Positions 1 to 6,691 of a stretch of DNA of 8,382 bases are shown here, piece by piece. This DNA comes from an uncultured Opitutaceae bacterium (lineage in GTDB: Bacteria; Verrucomicrobiota; Verrucomicrobiia; Opitutales; Opitutaceae). The position numbers and the translations under genes are program-made. The stretch is from the NCBI GenBank assembly GCA_903885525.1, contig CAISJA010000335.1, positions 1-8,382 of the forward strand, in the 5' to 3' direction. The notes beneath the pieces were generated by a model. The model saw only the letters and a list, made by a program, of their open reading frames with translations, made no database searches and had not been told where the DNA came from. The first letter of the stretch is position 1, and every line of letters starts with the position of its first letter.

Positions 1-18
1 GCAGCCGTCATCCTCCCG

Positions 19-1821
19 ATGAGTCTCCTCCCCTTCCTCCGCCGGTTTTCGCTTGGCCTCTTCCTGCTGGCCGCCGCGGGTGGCGGCGGTCACCTCCTGG
101 CCCAGCCCGCCGGCGCGGCAGTCATGCCGATCCAGGAAGTCCGTGCGGGTCTGCACGGCGAAGTCTGGACCGTCTTCAAAGGCAGCACACCGGAAGCCTT
201 CGGCGTCCAAGTGTCCGGCGTCGTGCAGAACGCTCTCGGCCCCGGCAAAGACCTGATCCTATGCGAGCTGACCGATCCGCGCGTCCAAAACATGGGCGCG
301 GTGGCCGGCATGAGCGGCAGTCCGCTTTACATCAACGGCCGGATCGTCGGCGTCCTTTCCTACCAGATCCAGCGTTTTGAAACCGTCCGCTACGCCGGCT
401 TCACTCCCATCGGGGACATGCTGGAGGTCAGCGCGCTGCCGGCACCTCTCACTCCTTCAACCGGCACGCTGCCGCGCCTTCCGGTCGAAGGCCGGCGGGA
501 TGCGCGCGTGGGTGCCGCCGGGGATACCTCCGGCTTCAGCGCCCTCACGCCGGTTTTCTCGGCGAGCGGCCTCTCCCCCGCGGCCGCCGGTTTGCTCGGC
601 GAGCAGCTCCAGCCGCTGGGGCTCGCCTTCACCGCCCTCGGCGGCAACGCCGGCGGCACAGCCGTCACCCCGGAGCCGGATGCCCCCCTGCCCGATTTGC
701 AGCCGGGCGATGTCGTGGCCGCCGCCCTGGCTGTCGGCGACATCACGCTGGCCGCCACCGGCACCGTCTCGCATGTCGACGGCCGCCGCGTCCTCGCCTT
801 CGGTCACCCCATGCTCTCACTCGGGGCGACCGAACTCCCCATGGCCGCCGCGGAGGTCGTCACGATTCTTCCCAGCACGCTGAACTCCGTCAAAATCAGC
901 AACACCGGCCGCGTGATCGGTGCCTTCAGCCAGGACCGGCTCTCCGGCATCTACGGCGAGCTCGGCCGCCAGCCGCACCTCGTGCCGGTGGAAGTCAGCC
1001 TCCCCGCCCGCCTCAACCGGCAGTCCCTCCACTTCTCGGTCGTTCGCCAGGAGATGCTCCTGCCGGCCATCGCCGCCGTCGGCATCGCCCAGGCGGTGAC
1101 CGGCTCCAACGAGGCCGGCTTCACCCGCGGCTTCCGCGTCACCACCACGGTGGATTTTCCCGGCGAGGAACCGGTGGGGTTCAGCCGGATCTATCCCGGT
1201 CCGCAGGGCTTCAACCAGGGCGTCGGCGAATTCACCGCCAGCCTCCAGCAATGGCTCTTCAACCCCCTGGAGCGCACCTTCCCCGATCGCATCCGGTTTT
1301 CCCTCGAGGAAACCCCCGAGGTGCCGGTGGGCTACCTCGAAAACCTCCAAAGCTCGCGCCCGGAGGCCGCGCCGGGCAGCAACCTGACCCTCACGTTGCA
1401 CTGGCACGGGTACCAGTCCGCCTCCGCCGCCGAAACCATCTCCGTCCCCATCCCTGCCGCCTGGGCGGGCAAGGAACTGGAAATCATCCTCGCCCCCGGC
1501 CCGCAGCTGGACGCCCTGACCGGCCCGACCAATCCTGCCGCCCTCGCGCAGGCGCGGAGTTTTTCTGATTACCTCGCCATCCTCCGCCGCCAGCGCGACA
1601 CCGACGGGCTCTACCTCGCCGTGGTGGAGCGCGCCCGCCTCTTCACCGACCAACGGGACCAGACCACCGACCTGCCCGGTTCGCTCGAACGCATCGCCCG
1701 CGCCTCCGACAGCACCCGCTTCCAAAAACGGGACTCCCTCCTGCCGCTCTGGGAAACCCACCTCCTCCCCGGACTCCTTTTCACCGCCCAGGCCCGCAAG
1801 CCGCTCACGGTCACCGATTGA
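19..1821 (+). CDS. Secreted SpoIVB-like (peptidase S55 superfamily) protein with permuted catalytic blocks
   Basis: A 600-residue exported protein, probably a serine protease. Residues 1-34 form a signal peptide: RR at 8-9, a hydrophobic core at 11-20 and Ala-rich cleavage options near 28-34. Block 1 (about 36-135) carries TDPR at 85-88 and GMSGSP at 97-102, matching the SpoIVB region with catalytic Asp363 and Ser378; here they would be D86 and S99. Block 2 (about 240-318) carries GTVSHVDG, AFGHP with H263, SQDR and GIYGELG, matching the SpoIVB region around catalytic His236. In SpoIVB the His block comes first; here it comes second. I see no PDZ domain. A Pro/Gly/Ala-rich linker (137-228) separates the blocks, and residues 320-600 are not assigned to a family. 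No Shine-Dalgarno is visible, and the frame stays open to the left edge, so the start rests on the signal peptide. Proteolysis and its substrate are inferred; it may instead be a structural relative. The family call is firmer than the activity. Confidence 0.8.
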   Translation: MSLLPFLRRFSLGLFLLAAAGGGGHLLAQPAGAAVMPIQEVRAGLHGEVWTVFKGSTPEAFGVQVSGVVQNALGPGKDLILCELTDPRVQNMGAVAGMSGSPLYINGRIVGVLSYQIQRFETVRYAGFTPIGDMLEVSALPAPLTPSTGTLPRLPVEGRRDARVGAAGDTSGFSALTPVFSASGLSPAAAGLLGEQLQPLGLAFTALGGNAGGTAVTPEPDAPLPDLQPGDVVAAALAVGDITLAATGTVSHVDGRRVLAFGHPMLSLGATELPMAAAEVVTILPSTLNSVKISNTGRVIGAFSQDRLSGIYGELGRQPHLVPVEVSLPARLNRQSLHFSVVRQEMLLPAIAAVGIAQAVTGSNEAGFTRGFRVTTTVDFPGEEPVGFSRIYPGPQGFNQGVGEFTASLQQWLFNPLERTFPDRIRFSLEETPEVPVGYLENLQSSRPEAAPGSNLTLTLHWHGYQSASAAETISVPIPAAWAGKELEIILAPGPQLDALTGPTNPAALAQARSFSDYLAILRRQRDTDGLYLAVVERARLFTDQRDQTTDLPGSLERIARASDSTRFQKRDSLLPLWETHLLPGLLFTAQARKPLTVTD

Positions 1822-1854
1822 CCGGCTTGCCCCCCGCCTCCATCTTCCCGCCGG

Positions 1855-1873
1855 AACCGGCACCCGGTTTTTT
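1855..1873 (+). terminator. Intrinsic terminator-like hairpin between the S55 gene and the propeller gene
   Basis: AACCGG (1855-1860), loop CAC (1861-1863) and CCGGTT (1864-1869) make a perfect 6-bp stem with a triloop. It runs into six Ts (1868-1873), the first two of which are in the stem. Two further G-T wobble pairs could extend it outward. It lies 33 nt after the S55 stop codon and ends 14 nt before the next ATG. Either it terminates the first transcript, or it acts as a leader hairpin for the second gene. The stem is short, so strength is uncertain. Confidence 0.5.
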
Positions 1874-1887
1874 CCACGATCCCCTGC

Positions 1888-4146
1888 ATGCCCTTTCCCG
1901 CCCAACCGCTGCCGCTTCCTCTGACCTCGTTCCTGTGTCTGGCCCTGTCGGCCCTTCCGCTTTCCGCCGACCCGCTGACCAAGTCGACCGAGGTGGATTT
2001 CGGGCACGAGGTCGCCAGCCGCAATCTCAAGGGTCTCGCCACCCGCTCCGACGGCCGCATCCTGCCCGGCCCGGTCTTCACCGACCTGCCCGGGCCAAAG
2101 ATCGGCGACATCCTCTGGACGCTGCGGCGGACTGGCACCGACCAGGGCGCGCCGGCCTGCTTTCTCGTCGGGACCGGCCCCGACGGCCGCGTGCAGGAAA
2201 TCACCTTCCATGAGCAGGACGCCAGCTACACGGTCCGCGAGATCGCCAAGGTGGCTGAGGCGCAGGTCACCGCCCTCCTGCCCCTCGCCAACGGCGACCT
2301 TTTGCTCGGCACCTCGCCGACCGCCGTCCTGTACCTGCTGCACGATGGCAAGCCGCTCGCCCGGCTGCCCCTGGCGGCGGACTCCGTCTTCGATTTCCTG
2401 CCCCAGCCGGACGGCTCGATCCTCGCGGCCACCGGCAACCCGGGCAAGGTCTACCGGCTCGACCCGGTCGCCCTCGCCAAGGCCGGAGTGACGGAAGGCA
2501 AGGCGGCGGGCGACAAGGCCGCCGCCGGCAAGGGCGTCACCCTCTTCGGCGAAATCCGCGACCGCAATGTCCGCCGCCTGCTCCGCCTGCCCGACGGCCG
2601 GATCGTCGCCGGCTCCGCGCCCAAGGGCAATGTGTACGCCTTCCCCGCCCCGGGCGGCGCCCCCGTCCTCCTGCAGGAAAACCGCGACGCCGAGGTGGTC
2701 GACCTCCTGGCCGCGGAAGACGGCGGCTTCTACGCCGGCCTGGTCTTCGCCCCGGGCGAAAACAGCCGCCTCGGCAAAATCAAAAGCCCGCTGGAGGACA
2801 GGGAGGAGAATCGGCCCGCCGTCTTCGGCGGACGCAGCACCGTCGTCCACTTCCCGGCCGCGGGCTATCCGGAGACCGTCGTCTCGAAAACCGGCACCGC
2901 GCTCTACCGCCTGGCCTACCACCGCCACTGGCTGCTGCTCGCCGCCGGCGAGGGCGGCGATGCGCTCGGCTACGACCCGGTGACGCGACGCTCCCTCGTC
3001 TATGCTGGCAGCGCCTCGGCCCAGCTCAACGACCTCGCCCCCCTCGGACCGGACCGCTACCTGCTGCTCCGCAACAACGCCTCCGGCCTGGCCCTGCTGG
3101 ATTTTTCCACCGCCTCCGCCCGCGAGCTCGAAACCAAACGGATCGACCTCGGCAGCCCCGGCGAACTGGGCTTGATCCGCCTGCCGCGGGTGCATGGCGT
3201 GGACCCGGCGACCCTCCGGCTGGAAGCGCGGACCAATTTCGGCAGCGATGACCTGGAAGGATGGACGCCCTGGACCGAATTGCCGCGGAGCGACGAGTCC
3301 TTCTCCGCCGCCGGACTCCACGGCCGCTACCTCAAGCTCCGCCTCACCCTGCCCGCCGCCAGCACCGGCTTCCTCATCGACAAGGCCGTCGTCTACCATC
3401 TCCCGCAGAACCACCGCCCCGTCCTGAATGATTTCCGCGTTTTCCCGCCCAATCTCGCCCTCATTCCGAATCCCGAACGGCCCGCCACGGGGCTGTCCAC
3501 CCTGTCGCAACTGCTGTTTCCGGCCGCCGAGGTGCACAAGGAGGAGCCCGGCGCCGAGAAGCGGAAAAATGTCTTCCTCAGCAGCCAGATCGTCCCGCAG
3601 CCGGGCAACCAGCTCGTGTATTGGTCGGTCAGCGACCAGGATGGCGACACCCTCGCCTACACCTTCTCCATCCGGCCGGAAAATTCCGACACCTGGACCG
3701 ACCTGGCCGTGGAGACCCGCGACACCTTCGTCCAATTCGACACCGGCGCCCTGCCTGAGGGACTGTACTTCAGCCGCCTCACTGCGCGGGAGCAGTCGCC
3801 CCGGCCGGAGAAGCAGCGTCTCAGCGTCAGTTTTGAAACCGATTCCCTCACCATCGACCGCACCCCGCCTGTCATCACGCTCGCCACGGCCGAGCGCCGC
3901 GAGGGCAAACTCATCCTCACCGTCGAGGGGCATGATGCCCTCAGCCTCCTGGGCGGGGCGGTATTCAACCTGAACAACGGCGTGCAGGAAGAGACCGAGC
4001 ATCCGGCGGACGGCGTGCTCGACAGCCGCACCGAACGTTTCGTCGTGGAGATCCCCGCCGCTCGAGCCGCCGGTGCCACCGCGGTCGAAATCCTGCTCTA
4101 CGACCAGCCGGGCAACAGCAGCTCCCGCCGGCTGCCGCTGGAGTAA
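1888..4146 (+). CDS. Large exported protein: degenerate beta-propeller repeats plus beta-sandwich modules
   Basis: A 752-residue exported protein of unknown function. Residues 1-27 look like a signal peptide ending in LSA before Asp28, though its N-region has no Lys or Arg. From about 60 to 410 there are propeller-like repeats with the pattern V..LL-hydrophobic-x-DG-hydrophobic-AG-x-x-P-GKVYRLD. Recognisable copies start near residues 127, 167, 228, 270, 339 and 380. A Lys/Ala/Gly-rich stretch (about 197-216) separates two blades. Residues 443-503 have a W..W...RYLKLRL pattern like modules in other secreted bacterial proteins. Residues 575-650 look Fn3/Ig-like (YWSVSDQDGDTLAYTFSI), and TIDRTPPVI (655-663) introduces a last sandwich domain. 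I recall this propeller-to-sandwich order from acidobacterial secreted proteins, but no function is known to me. It follows the S55 gene, with a terminator-like hairpin between. The ATG at 1888 is the only start after the upstream in-frame stop that keeps the signal peptide. Alternatives are a cell-surface binding protein or a propeller enzyme; I see no catalytic motif. Confidence 0.8.
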   Translation: MPFPAQPLPLPLTSFLCLALSALPLSADPLTKSTEVDFGHEVASRNLKGLATRSDGRILPGPVFTDLPGPKIGDILWTLRRTGTDQGAPACFLVGTGPDGRVQEITFHEQDASYTVREIAKVAEAQVTALLPLANGDLLLGTSPTAVLYLLHDGKPLARLPLAADSVFDFLPQPDGSILAATGNPGKVYRLDPVALAKAGVTEGKAAGDKAAAGKGVTLFGEIRDRNVRRLLRLPDGRIVAGSAPKGNVYAFPAPGGAPVLLQENRDAEVVDLLAAEDGGFYAGLVFAPGENSRLGKIKSPLEDREENRPAVFGGRSTVVHFPAAGYPETVVSKTGTALYRLAYHRHWLLLAAGEGGDALGYDPVTRRSLVYAGSASAQLNDLAPLGPDRYLLLRNNASGLALLDFSTASARELETKRIDLGSPGELGLIRLPRVHGVDPATLRLEARTNFGSDDLEGWTPWTELPRSDESFSAAGLHGRYLKLRLTLPAASTGFLIDKAVVYHLPQNHRPVLNDFRVFPPNLALIPNPERPATGLSTLSQLLFPAAEVHKEEPGAEKRKNVFLSSQIVPQPGNQLVYWSVSDQDGDTLAYTFSIRPENSDTWTDLAVETRDTFVQFDTGALPEGLYFSRLTAREQSPRPEKQRLSVSFETDSLTIDRTPPVITLATAERREGKLILTVEGHDALSLLGGAVFNLNNGVQEETEHPADGVLDSRTERFVVEIPAARAAGATAVEILLYDQPGNSSSRRLPLE

Positions 4147-4187
4147 GGCACCCCTGCCGCCCGCGCGGTTGTTCGCCGCCCCCCGCC
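4147..4187. other. Short convergent gap between the propeller gene and xerC
   Basis: This 41-bp spacer separates the 3' ends of two converging genes. It is C-rich and contains the 8-bp palindrome CCGCGCGG, but I see no stem followed by a T-run on either strand. No clear intrinsic terminator can be called, so transcripts may read into each other or end by Rho. Confidence 0.5.
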
Positions 4188-5126
4188 CTACGCCCGCGGA
4201 TGGGCCCTGGCGTGGATCTCCTTCAGGCGCGCCACGCTGGTGTGGGTATAAATCTGGGTCGTGGTGAGGCTGGCATGGCCGAGCAGCTCCTGCACGGCGC
4301 GCAGATCGGCGCCCCCGTCCAGCAGGTGCGTGGCGTAGGAATGCCGGAGCTTGTGCGGCGACAGGTCCATCGGCAGTCCCGCTAGGGCGAGGTAGCGTTT
4401 CACCAGCCGCTGCACCGCCCGCACCGTCAGGCGGCGCGAGTCGTCCCCCGTCAGTACCGGGTCGCCCGACCCGCCACGGGGCGCAAAATCGTCGCGGTAC
4501 TTCCGCAACACGGCGGTGGCGACGGCGCCGAGCGGGCAGATCCGTTCCTTCCGGCCCTTGCCCAACACCCGCGCGCAGCCCTGCTCCAGGTCAATCGCCC
4601 CGTAGTCCAACGCCACCAGCTCGCTCACACGCAATCCGCCCCCATACAGCAGTTCCAGCACGAGCCGGTCCCGCCAGGCCGTCCGGGGCGGGAGGGATTC
4701 CTCGGCCAGCCGGCGCGACGGCCCGGCCAGCAGCGCCGTCACCTGCGTTTCGGTGAGAAATTTCGGCAGGCTGTGCGGGAGCTTCGGCAGCGGCACGCCG
4801 GCCAGCGGATTGGACCGGAGCCGCCCGCGCCGCATCCAATAGCGGAAAAACCCGCGCAGACCCGACACCTGGTTGTGCAGGGTGCGCCGTCCGAACCTCC
4901 CCTGCGCCTCGATGACGAAGTCCCGGAGATCGCGCGCGGTCAGGGCCTCGATCGCCCCTCTCGAGGCGGGCGGCAGCCAGCGGTAAAAATCCTCGAACGC
5001 CTGCCGGTAGTTGCGGACCGTGCAGGCGGAGTAGCGGCGCTCCTTGGCCAGATGATCGAGAAACGGCTGCAGCCACCGCGCGACCGCCTCGGGCGGGACC
5101 CCGGCTTCGGCCGATGGTGTTTTCAT
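4188..5126 (-). CDS. xerC: Tyrosine recombinase XerC
   Basis: A 312-residue site-specific recombinase. XerC acts with XerD at the chromosomal dif site to resolve chromosome dimers before cell division. Residues 12-98 form the SAM-like core-binding domain (CTVRNY, then LRGFFRYW). Residues 120-305 form the catalytic domain. All six active-site residues are present with the spacing known for XerD: R166 (GLRVSEL), K190 (GKGRKER), H258 and R261 (PHKLRHSYATHLL), H284 (ELLGHASL) and the nucleophile Y293 (TQIYTHT). XerC over XerD is favoured by the NPLAGVPLPK segment and the AHPRA ending, which recall E. coli XerC; this is from memory. The ATG lies 4 nt after the mazG stop, with a purine-rich GGAAAG on the minus strand (plus positions 5135-5140) 8 nt upstream. 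The two genes are therefore probably cotranscribed. No phage or integron genes adjoin it, which favours the housekeeping role. Length is slightly above the usual ~300. Confidence 0.92.
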   Translation of the reverse strand: MKTPSAEAGVPPEAVARWLQPFLDHLAKERRYSACTVRNYRQAFEDFYRWLPPASRGAIEALTARDLRDFVIEAQGRFGRRTLHNQVSGLRGFFRYWMRRGRLRSNPLAGVPLPKLPHSLPKFLTETQVTALLAGPSRRLAEESLPPRTAWRDRLVLELLYGGGLRVSELVALDYGAIDLEQGCARVLGKGRKERICPLGAVATAVLRKYRDDFAPRGGSGDPVLTGDDSRRLTVRAVQRLVKRYLALAGLPMDLSPHKLRHSYATHLLDGGADLRAVQELLGHASLTTTQIYTHTSVARLKEIHARAHPRA

Positions 5127-5130
5127 CGCA

Positions 5131-5790
5131 TCAGCTTTCCATCCGGGCGGAAATTTCCTCCATCACCTGGGCGGTGTGCCGCCGCAGGGCACCTTCGGGG
5201 TCGAGACCGTGGACCCGGGCGGCCGCCGCCAGCTCGAAGAGCCTCCGCCCCAGGTCGGCCTCGTCCAGCTGGTCGCCGAGCGCCCGGACCTGGGCCGCAT
5301 CCACCACCCCGTCCGCCGGCCACCGCCGCTTTTCGATCTGCTTCCAGATCGCCTCGGCAAACATCAGGGCCGGCAACCGGGGCGGCTGCTCCTTGAATAT
5401 CCCCGCCTGGGCCGGTCCGTGCTTCTTCTCCGCCGCCTTGATCTGCTCCCAGGTGGCGACGACCTCGCCGGCGGTGCCAGGCTTGGCGTGCTCGCCGTAG
5501 ATGTGCGGATGCCGGCGGATGAGCTTGGCGTTGATGTCGCGGGCCACGTCGTCGAAACCAAAATGCCCGCCTTCCTCGGCGATCAGGGCGTGGAAAATGA
5601 CCTGGATCAGCACGTCGCCCAGCTCCTCCCGCATGTGGGGCAGGTCCTGCCGGTCGATGGTGTCGAGCAGTTCGCTGCATTCGTCGATCAGGCAGCGGGC
5701 CAGCGAGGCGTGGGTCTGCTCCCGGTCCCACGGGCATTCGCGGCGGAGGCGGGCCATGGTGGCCCGCAGTTCGTCGAGGGCGGTGCTCAT
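5131..5790 (-). CDS. mazG: MazG-family nucleoside triphosphate pyrophosphohydrolase with a degenerate second domain
   Basis: A 219-residue cytoplasmic enzyme of the all-alpha NTP pyrophosphatase family. MazG proteins hydrolyse (d)NTPs to the monophosphate plus pyrophosphate and help clear non-canonical nucleotides. The N-terminal domain is well conserved: CPWDREQTHASL at 19-30, the metal-binding motif DECSE (36-40; the usual first Glu is Asp36) paired with EELGD (55-59), then RRHPHIYG (92-99) and WEQIKAAEKK (114-123). After LPALM (139-143) the second MazG repeat is shrunken: it keeps the LFELAAAARVHGLDPEGALR fold signature (184-203) but shows no EExxE...ExxD pair. Total length is below the ~263 residues of E. 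coli MazG. The frame is open much further upstream, but that part lies opposite trpC; the ATG at 5788-5790 gives the family-typical start. Only a weak GAGA precedes it. It is divergent from trpC and sits 4 nt ahead of xerC, so it is probably first in a two-gene operon. Confidence 0.9.
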   Translation of the reverse strand: MSTALDELRATMARLRRECPWDREQTHASLARCLIDECSELLDTIDRQDLPHMREELGDVLIQVIFHALIAEEGGHFGFDDVARDINAKLIRRHPHIYGEHAKPGTAGEVVATWEQIKAAEKKHGPAQAGIFKEQPPRLPALMFAEAIWKQIEKRRWPADGVVDAAQVRALGDQLDEADLGRRLFELAAAARVHGLDPEGALRRHTAQVMEEISARMES

Positions 5791-5886
5791 CCGTGTCTCA
5801 GTAAACGGGAAAGGCCGGAAAGACACCAAAAAACCCGGGGCATTTTCGGTTTCCTTTCCGGAGGATCGTGTGTTTCGTGGAGCCGC
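5791..5886. promoter_or_regulatory. Divergent intergenic region for mazG-xerC and trpC operons
   Basis: These 96 bp lie between two divergent start codons and should hold promoters for both operons. The region is visibly more AT-rich than its flanks. On the minus strand TTGGTG and TTTACT are 18 nt apart and could be a weak sigma-70 pair, but the transcript would then have a very short leader. I see no convincing -35/-10 pair for trpC. I see no trp leader peptide or T-box. Confidence 0.4.
5815..5861. repeat. 8-bp inverted repeat in the divergent promoter region
   Basis: CCGGAAAG at 5815-5822 is the exact reverse complement of CTTTCCGG at 5854-5861, with 31 nt between. The spacing puts the arm centres 39 bp apart, about four helical turns, so a dimeric regulator could bind both arms on one DNA face. 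CCCGGG lies between the arms. The second arm overlaps a GGAGG (5860-5864) that is too far from the trpC ATG to be its ribosome site. It may be chance in this composition. Confidence 0.3.
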
Positions 5887-6684
5887 ATGGACAAGTTGAC
5901 CGAGATCATGGCCCACAAGCGGCAGGAAGTCGCCCCCCGCGCCCGCGCGGTGCCGCTGGAGGAGCTGGCCGGGCTCGACCAGCGGCTGCCCCGCCCCCCC
6001 TCGTTCGCCGGGGCGCTGCGCCGGCCCGACGGCCGGCTCGCCGTGATCGCGGAAATCAAACGCCGCTCGCCCTCGGCGGGCGCGATCCGCGAAGACATCG
6101 CCGCGATCGAGCAGGCCCGGCGCTACCAGGCCGCCGGGGCCGACGCCCTGTCCGTCCTGACCGACGAAAAATATTTCGGCGGCCGGCTGGACGACCTGCG
6201 CGCGGTCACGGCGCACTTCGCCGCCCACGCCCCCGCGCGTCCCTGCCTGCGCAAGGATTTTATGGTCGATCCGATCCAAGTGCTGGAGGCCCGCCAGGCC
6301 GGAGCCAGCGCCATCCTCCTCATCGTGCGCGCCCTCGATGACGACGAGATCGTCCGCCTCTACACCGCGGCCAGCGCGGCCGGGCTCGACACCCTCTTTG
6401 AAATCCACCACGAGGGGGAGTTGGAGCGCGCCATCCGCCACGACGCCCGCCTGATCGGGGTCAACAACCGCGACCTCACCGCCTTCACCACCGACCTCGG
6501 GCTCTCCGAGCGCCTGATCCCGCTCATCCCGCCGCACCTCACCGCCGTCAGCGAAAGCGGGATCTTCTCGGCCACCGAGGCCGCCCGCGCCCGCGCCGCC
6601 GGCGCGCATGCCGTGCTCGTGGGAGAGGCGTTGATGAAGTCTCCCGACCCCGCCGGCCTGCTGGCCGCTCTCTACTCCGCCTGA
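5887..6684 (+). CDS. trpC: Indole-3-glycerol phosphate synthase
   Basis: A 265-residue cytoplasmic TIM-barrel enzyme. It converts carboxyphenylaminodeoxyribulose 5-phosphate to indole-3-glycerol phosphate, the penultimate stage of tryptophan synthesis. The family motifs are all visible: IAEIKRRSPS with E56 and K58, LTDEKYFGG (91-99), LRKDFMVDP with K123 (121-129), FEIHHE with E172, GVNNRDL with N193 and R195 (191-197), VSESGI with E223 and S224 (221-226) and VLVGEALM (243-250). These match the catalytic and phosphate-binding residues of the Sulfolobus enzyme. Length is typical for a monofunctional TrpC; there is no fused TrpF domain. The frame is open far upstream, but that stretch lies opposite mazG. 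ATG 5887 is chosen because MDKL..I...K..EV is the usual family start and a GGAG lies 4 nt upstream (5879-5882). No other trp gene is in the window, so the pathway appears dispersed. It leads a three-gene operon; DUF5069 begins 7 nt after its stop. Confidence 0.96.
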   Translation: MDKLTEIMAHKRQEVAPRARAVPLEELAGLDQRLPRPPSFAGALRRPDGRLAVIAEIKRRSPSAGAIREDIAAIEQARRYQAAGADALSVLTDEKYFGGRLDDLRAVTAHFAAHAPARPCLRKDFMVDPIQVLEARQAGASAILLIVRALDDDEIVRLYTAASAAGLDTLFEIHHEGELERAIRHDARLIGVNNRDLTAFTTDLGLSERLIPLIPPHLTAVSESGIFSATEAARARAAGAHAVLVGEALMKSPDPAGLLAALYSA

Positions 6685-6691
6685 TTTCCCG

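Noticed and set aside
1818..2213. Plus-strand frame starting at a TTG overlapping the S55 stop
   Set aside because: It overlaps the propeller gene in another frame and has Pro/Arg/Ser-rich shadow composition.
817..4002. Very long minus-strand open frame (1061 codons) across the S55 and propeller genes
   Set aside because: It spans two well-supported plus-strand genes and the gap between them. Its product is a Gly/Glu/Arg/Ala/Val-rich string with no domain pattern, as expected for antisense reading of GC-rich codons.
4188..5126. xerC as a phage or integron integrase marking a mobile element
   Set aside because: Housekeeping Xer motif spacing, tight linkage to mazG, no att repeats, no tRNA and no change in base composition.
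4147..5130. A dif-like recombination site near xerC
   Set aside because: I looked for two 11-bp near-palindromic arms around a 6-8 bp centre in the flanking spacers and saw none. dif is usually near the terminus and not next to xerC.
5176..5886. Upstream extension of the trpC frame to 502 codons
   Set aside because: It lies opposite mazG. All TrpC motifs are after the ATG at 5887, and that start matches the family.
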